Origin: Chloroflexota bacterium
GTDB taxonomy: Bacteria > Chloroflexota > Anaerolineae > Anaerolineales > Anaerolineaceae
Length of the DNA: 64,000 bases
Assembly (NCBI GenBank): GCA_029561345.1
Contig: JAKQJC010000020.1
Location: 1-64,000, forward strand
Direction: 5' to 3'
Positions 61,710 to 64,000 of the stretch are shown here, one piece after another. The notes beneath the pieces are model-generated. The model saw only the letters and a list, made by a program, of their open reading frames with translations, was not told the origin of the DNA and searched no databases. Within the stretch, counting starts at the first letter, position 1, and the number at the start of each line of letters is the position of its first letter. The position numbers and the translations under genes were made by a program.

Positions 61710-62758
61710 ACACCCCTAAAATGACTTCCCTTCAACGCGTGCTCACCACCCTGGGGCAGCAGGAGCCTGACCGCGTGCCCTTCTTCCTGCTTCTGACCAT
61801 GACGGGCGCCAAAGAGCTGGGCCTTTCTTTACAGGACTATTTTTCCAAAGCGGAATATGTCGTTGAAGCACAGCTGCGCATGCGAAAAAAATTTCAGCAT
61901 GACTGTCTCTACAGTTTCCTCTACGCATCCCTGGAAGTGGAAGCCTTTGGCGGCGATACCATCTATATTGACGACGGCCCGCCCAATGCCGGCGCGCCTA
62001 TCATCTCCAAGCCGCAAGACATCCTCTCGCTCACCCCGCCGCGCATCGAGGACCATCCCTGTCTGCAAAAGGTGCTTGAAATTGAGCGCCAGCTCAAGGC
62101 CAAAGTTCAGGACGATGCCCCCATCATTGGCGTGGTCATCTCGCCATTCTCCCTGCCGGTGATGCAGATGGGCTTTGAGGGCTACTTGAACCTGATGCTG
62201 AATCAGCCCGATCTTTTTGCACGCTTGATGCAAGTTAATGAAGCATTTTGCGTCAACTGGGCCAATGCGCAGCTCGCCGCCGGCGCCACCGCCATCTGTT
62301 ATTTTGATCCGGTCTCTTCAACCACCATCATCACCCGCGAACAATATTTGGAAAGCGGATATCAGGTTGCCCGCCGCGTCTTGCCGCAAATTAAAGGGCC
62401 TACCGCCACCCATTTTGCCTCTGGCCGCTGCCTGCCCATTGTGGAAGAGGTGGCACAAACCGGCACCATGATTTTTGGCATCAGCACATCTGAAAGCCTG
62501 GGCGAGCTTAAAAAAGCCGTGCATGGCCGGGCAACTCTGATTGGCAACCTGAACGGCGTTGAAATGCGCCGCTGGTCGGCTGAAAAAGCAGAAGCCGAAG
62601 TTAAGAAAGCCATCGCCGAAGCCGGTCCGGGCGGCGGGTTTATCCTGTCAGACAGCCACGGCGAAATCCCCTACCAGGTGAGCGAGGAAACCCTGTTGGC
62701 CATCTCCGAAGCCGTCCACACCTGGGGCCGTTACCCGCTGGATTGGGCGGCCGCATGA
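61706..62758 (+). CDS. UroD-fold corrinoid methyltransferase (MtaA/CmuA-like)
   Basis: The 350-residue protein has the uroporphyrinogen decarboxylase fold used by MtaA and CmuA. 'ICYFDPVSSTTIITREQYLE', 'PTATHFASGRCLPIVEEVAQTGTMIF' and the C-terminal 'GGGFILSDSHGEIPYQVSEETLLAISEAV' belong to that group. In MtaA-like members His and Cys near the barrel mouth bind zinc and activate the thiol acceptor. It is placed between a corrinoid protein and a DUF1638-GGDEF gene with ATGA overlaps on both sides, so methyl transfer is much more likely than haem synthesis. Confidence 0.88.
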   Translation: MNTPKMTSLQRVLTTLGQQEPDRVPFFLLLTMTGAKELGLSLQDYFSKAEYVVEAQLRMRKKFQHDCLYSFLYASLEVEAFGGDTIYIDDGPPNAGAPIISKPQDILSLTPPRIEDHPCLQKVLEIERQLKAKVQDDAPIIGVVISPFSLPVMQMGFEGYLNLMLNQPDLFARLMQVNEAFCVNWANAQLAAGATAICYFDPVSSTTIITREQYLESGYQVARRVLPQIKGPTATHFASGRCLPIVEEVAQTGTMIFGISTSESLGELKKAVHGRATLIGNLNGVEMRRWSAEKAEAEVKKAIAEAGPGGGFILSDSHGEIPYQVSEETLLAISEAVHTWGRYPLDWAAA

Positions 62759-64000
62759 CCGTGAAACTGCGCCTGCTTACCTGCAAGCACTTTATGCCCG
62801 AACTGGAAGCCGTGCTGCGCAGCGGCGCTCTTTCTGATGTGGAAGCCGGCGCCTTTCCGGCAGTGTGCCTTAACCCGCAGCGGGTGTCGAATGTGATCGG
62901 CTCCTTTTCCGATCTGGCCGATGCAAACCAGCCTGTCATAGCGTTAATGGGCGGCTGTTTTATGAATTACCAGGCGCACTTGCGCCAAATGCCCCCCAAT
63001 TACCAGGTGCGGCAGTTTGCGCAATGTTTCAATATGCTGGCCCCGCAAAGTCTGATTGACGACTATACCCGCTCTGGCGCATACCTGCTGACGCCGGGCT
63101 GGCTCTCTGCCTGGCGCGGCCATCTGAAAGTTTGGGGGTTTGACCAGAAAACCGCCAGCGACTTCTTCCACGAAAGCGCCGATCACCTGCTGTTGCTGGA
63201 TACGGAGGTGGATCCGCTCAGCCGGGAACACCTGAAAGACATGGCCGCTTACCTGGGCATGCCGTATAAAGTGGTTTCCATCGGCCTAGACTTTTTCCGC
63301 CTGACCATCACTCAGATTGTGCTGGAATGGCGCCACCAGAAAATGTATAAGGAAGCCGAGCGGGCCAAAAAAAAGACCGCCGACTATATGATGAGCCTCG
63401 ACCTGCTTACCGGGCTGGTTGGCGCCTTCAGCGAAAAAGAAGTCATTGAAAAAATTGTTGATTTGTTCTTTCTTCTCTGCGCTTCACCAAATATCGTCTT
63501 TATCCGCATCGAAAACGACACAGTCAAAAATGTCACCGCGCTGAATCCGCCTGAGCCGGAAGAAGGCGAAATTCATGCCTGGCTGGAGAACTGCCCTGAG
63601 CCGTACGGATGGCTTGATGAGGAAGAAGGATTTTATCTGCGCCTGAATTACCAGGAAGAATGGATCGGGTTTCTGCATGTGACCGATATTCCCTTCCCTG
63701 AATTTCACCATGATTACCTCAACCTGGCTGTTTCGATCTCCTCCATTTGCAGTCTGGCCATTAACGACGCCCATCTTTTCGATAAAATCAAGCAAATGGC
63801 CAGCACCGATGCCCTCACCGGCCTCAACAACCGCCGCCAATTGATGGTATTAGCGGAGATCAATTTCAACCAGGCCCGCCGCTACAAACACCCCTTATCT
63901 CTCATCATCATGGATATTGATCATTTCAAGGCCGTCAACGACACTTATGGTCATTCCGGCGGTGACCTTGTGCTTTCGGCGGTGGCGCGCAGCTGCAGCA
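62755..64000 (+). CDS. DUF1638-like, GAF and GGDEF domain fusion (partial, 3' end beyond window)
   Basis: 415 codons are open from ATG 62755 to the edge. Residues 1-190 ('LRLLTCKHFMPELEAVL', 'ALMGGCFMNYQAHLRQMP', 'YLLTPGWLSAWRGHLKVWGFDQKTASDFFHESADHLLLLDT') resemble DUF1638 proteins, which occur with corrinoid methyltransferase clusters. Residues 195-215 form a coiled coil, 220-340 a GAF-like domain, and from about 345 a GGDEF diguanylate cyclase starts (STDALTGLNNRR, MDIDHFKAVNDTYGHSGGD). The GGEEF signature itself lies beyond the edge. It overlaps the methyltransferase by ATGA. It may couple methyl-corrinoid state to c-di-GMP. Confidence 0.75.
   Translation, partial: MTVKLRLLTCKHFMPELEAVLRSGALSDVEAGAFPAVCLNPQRVSNVIGSFSDLADANQPVIALMGGCFMNYQAHLRQMPPNYQVRQFAQCFNMLAPQSLIDDYTRSGAYLLTPGWLSAWRGHLKVWGFDQKTASDFFHESADHLLLLDTEVDPLSREHLKDMAAYLGMPYKVVSIGLDFFRLTITQIVLEWRHQKMYKEAERAKKKTADYMMSLDLLTGLVGAFSEKEVIEKIVDLFFLLCASPNIVFIRIENDTVKNVTALNPPEPEEGEIHAWLENCPEPYGWLDEEEGFYLRLNYQEEWIGFLHVTDIPFPEFHHDYLNLAVSISSICSLAINDAHLFDKIKQMASTDALTGLNNRRQLMVLAEINFNQARRYKHPLSLIIMDIDHFKAVNDTYGHSGGDLVLSAVARSCS

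Overview
The window reads as a chromosomal segment from a member of the Chloroflexota, most likely class Anaerolineae. This is inferred from gene content and style and was not tested by any search. The supporting signs are secreted proteins carrying the short 'YLPxV' tag common in that group, Ser/Thr kinases with a beta-propeller ectodomain, SBBP-repeat proteins, many lipoproteins with Pro/Thr linkers, GC-rich coding DNA, and TATAAT -10 boxes placed exactly 6 nt before several start codons (leaderless mRNAs). Gene density is high and the strands are mixed. There is no rRNA, no CRISPR array and no sign of phage. One tRNA (Glu, anticodon CTC) is present.

Layout. 1-304: edge of an IS3-like insertion sequence that cuts off an XRE regulator, in AT-rich DNA. 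0.7-4.7 kb: propeller kinase, P-loop kinase, NUDIX hydrolase. 4.9-12.2 kb (minus): LacZ-type beta-galactosidase, DUF2807-like protein, AAC(3)-like acetyltransferase overlapping an M23 peptidase, and an SBBP-repeat secreted protein. 12.5-16.8 kb: Hsp20, a decayed serine beta-lactamase-like gene, a small membrane protein, an MBL hydrolase, and an overlapping sigma factor / small membrane protein / sensor trio. 16.9-21.1 kb: a tungsten-enzyme module made of an aldehyde ferredoxin oxidoreductase behind a leader with a built-in terminator, a radical-SAM/SPASM maturase, and a tandem MoaD-like protein. 21.1-25.7 kb: an alpha-helical protein, two ParB-like paralogues, a LacI regulator with four identical operators, a YjjG-like phosphatase, and the tRNA. 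26-32 kb: a secreted Cys-rich protein, a triheme cytochrome followed by a split YeeE/YedE transporter, proline dehydrogenase, serine dehydratase and a double GNAT protein. 32-35 kb (minus): CbiM-CbiQ-CbiO cobalt/nickel importer. 35-43 kb: HNH-like gene, beta-lactamase-family protein, iron-sulfur flavoprotein, Fur regulator, lipoprotein, phosphoribosyltransferase and two membrane glycosyltransferase-like proteins. 43-47.6 kb: nucleotidyltransferase, HD hydrolase, CorC/HlyC protein, MerR regulator and TrmO. 47.6-52 kb: two glycosyltransferases and a GDP-mannose dehydratase relic. 52-60.6 kb: sensor-domain membrane protein, chemotaxis receptor, TetR plus CrtI-like oxidoreductase, lipoprotein esterase, a hypothetical protein and a cysteine-desulfurase-like protein. 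61-64 kb: corrinoid protein, UroD/MtaA-like methyltransferase, and a DUF1638-like/GAF/GGDEF fusion that runs off the edge.

How parts fit. The AFOR, radical-SAM and MoaD-like genes form one tungstopterin unit. Corrinoid protein, methyltransferase and GGDEF fusion overlap by ATGA junctions and look like one methyl-transfer and signalling operon, and the Cbi importer could feed it cobalt. ProDH and serine dehydratase suggest amino-acid catabolism. The strongest unexplained items are the attenuator-like AFOR leader, the tandem MoaD gene with an internal ribosome site, the LacI operator array around an orphan ParB-like pair, a mobile-repeat family with terminal inverted repeats and G-quadruplex potential, and the DUF1638-GGDEF fusion.
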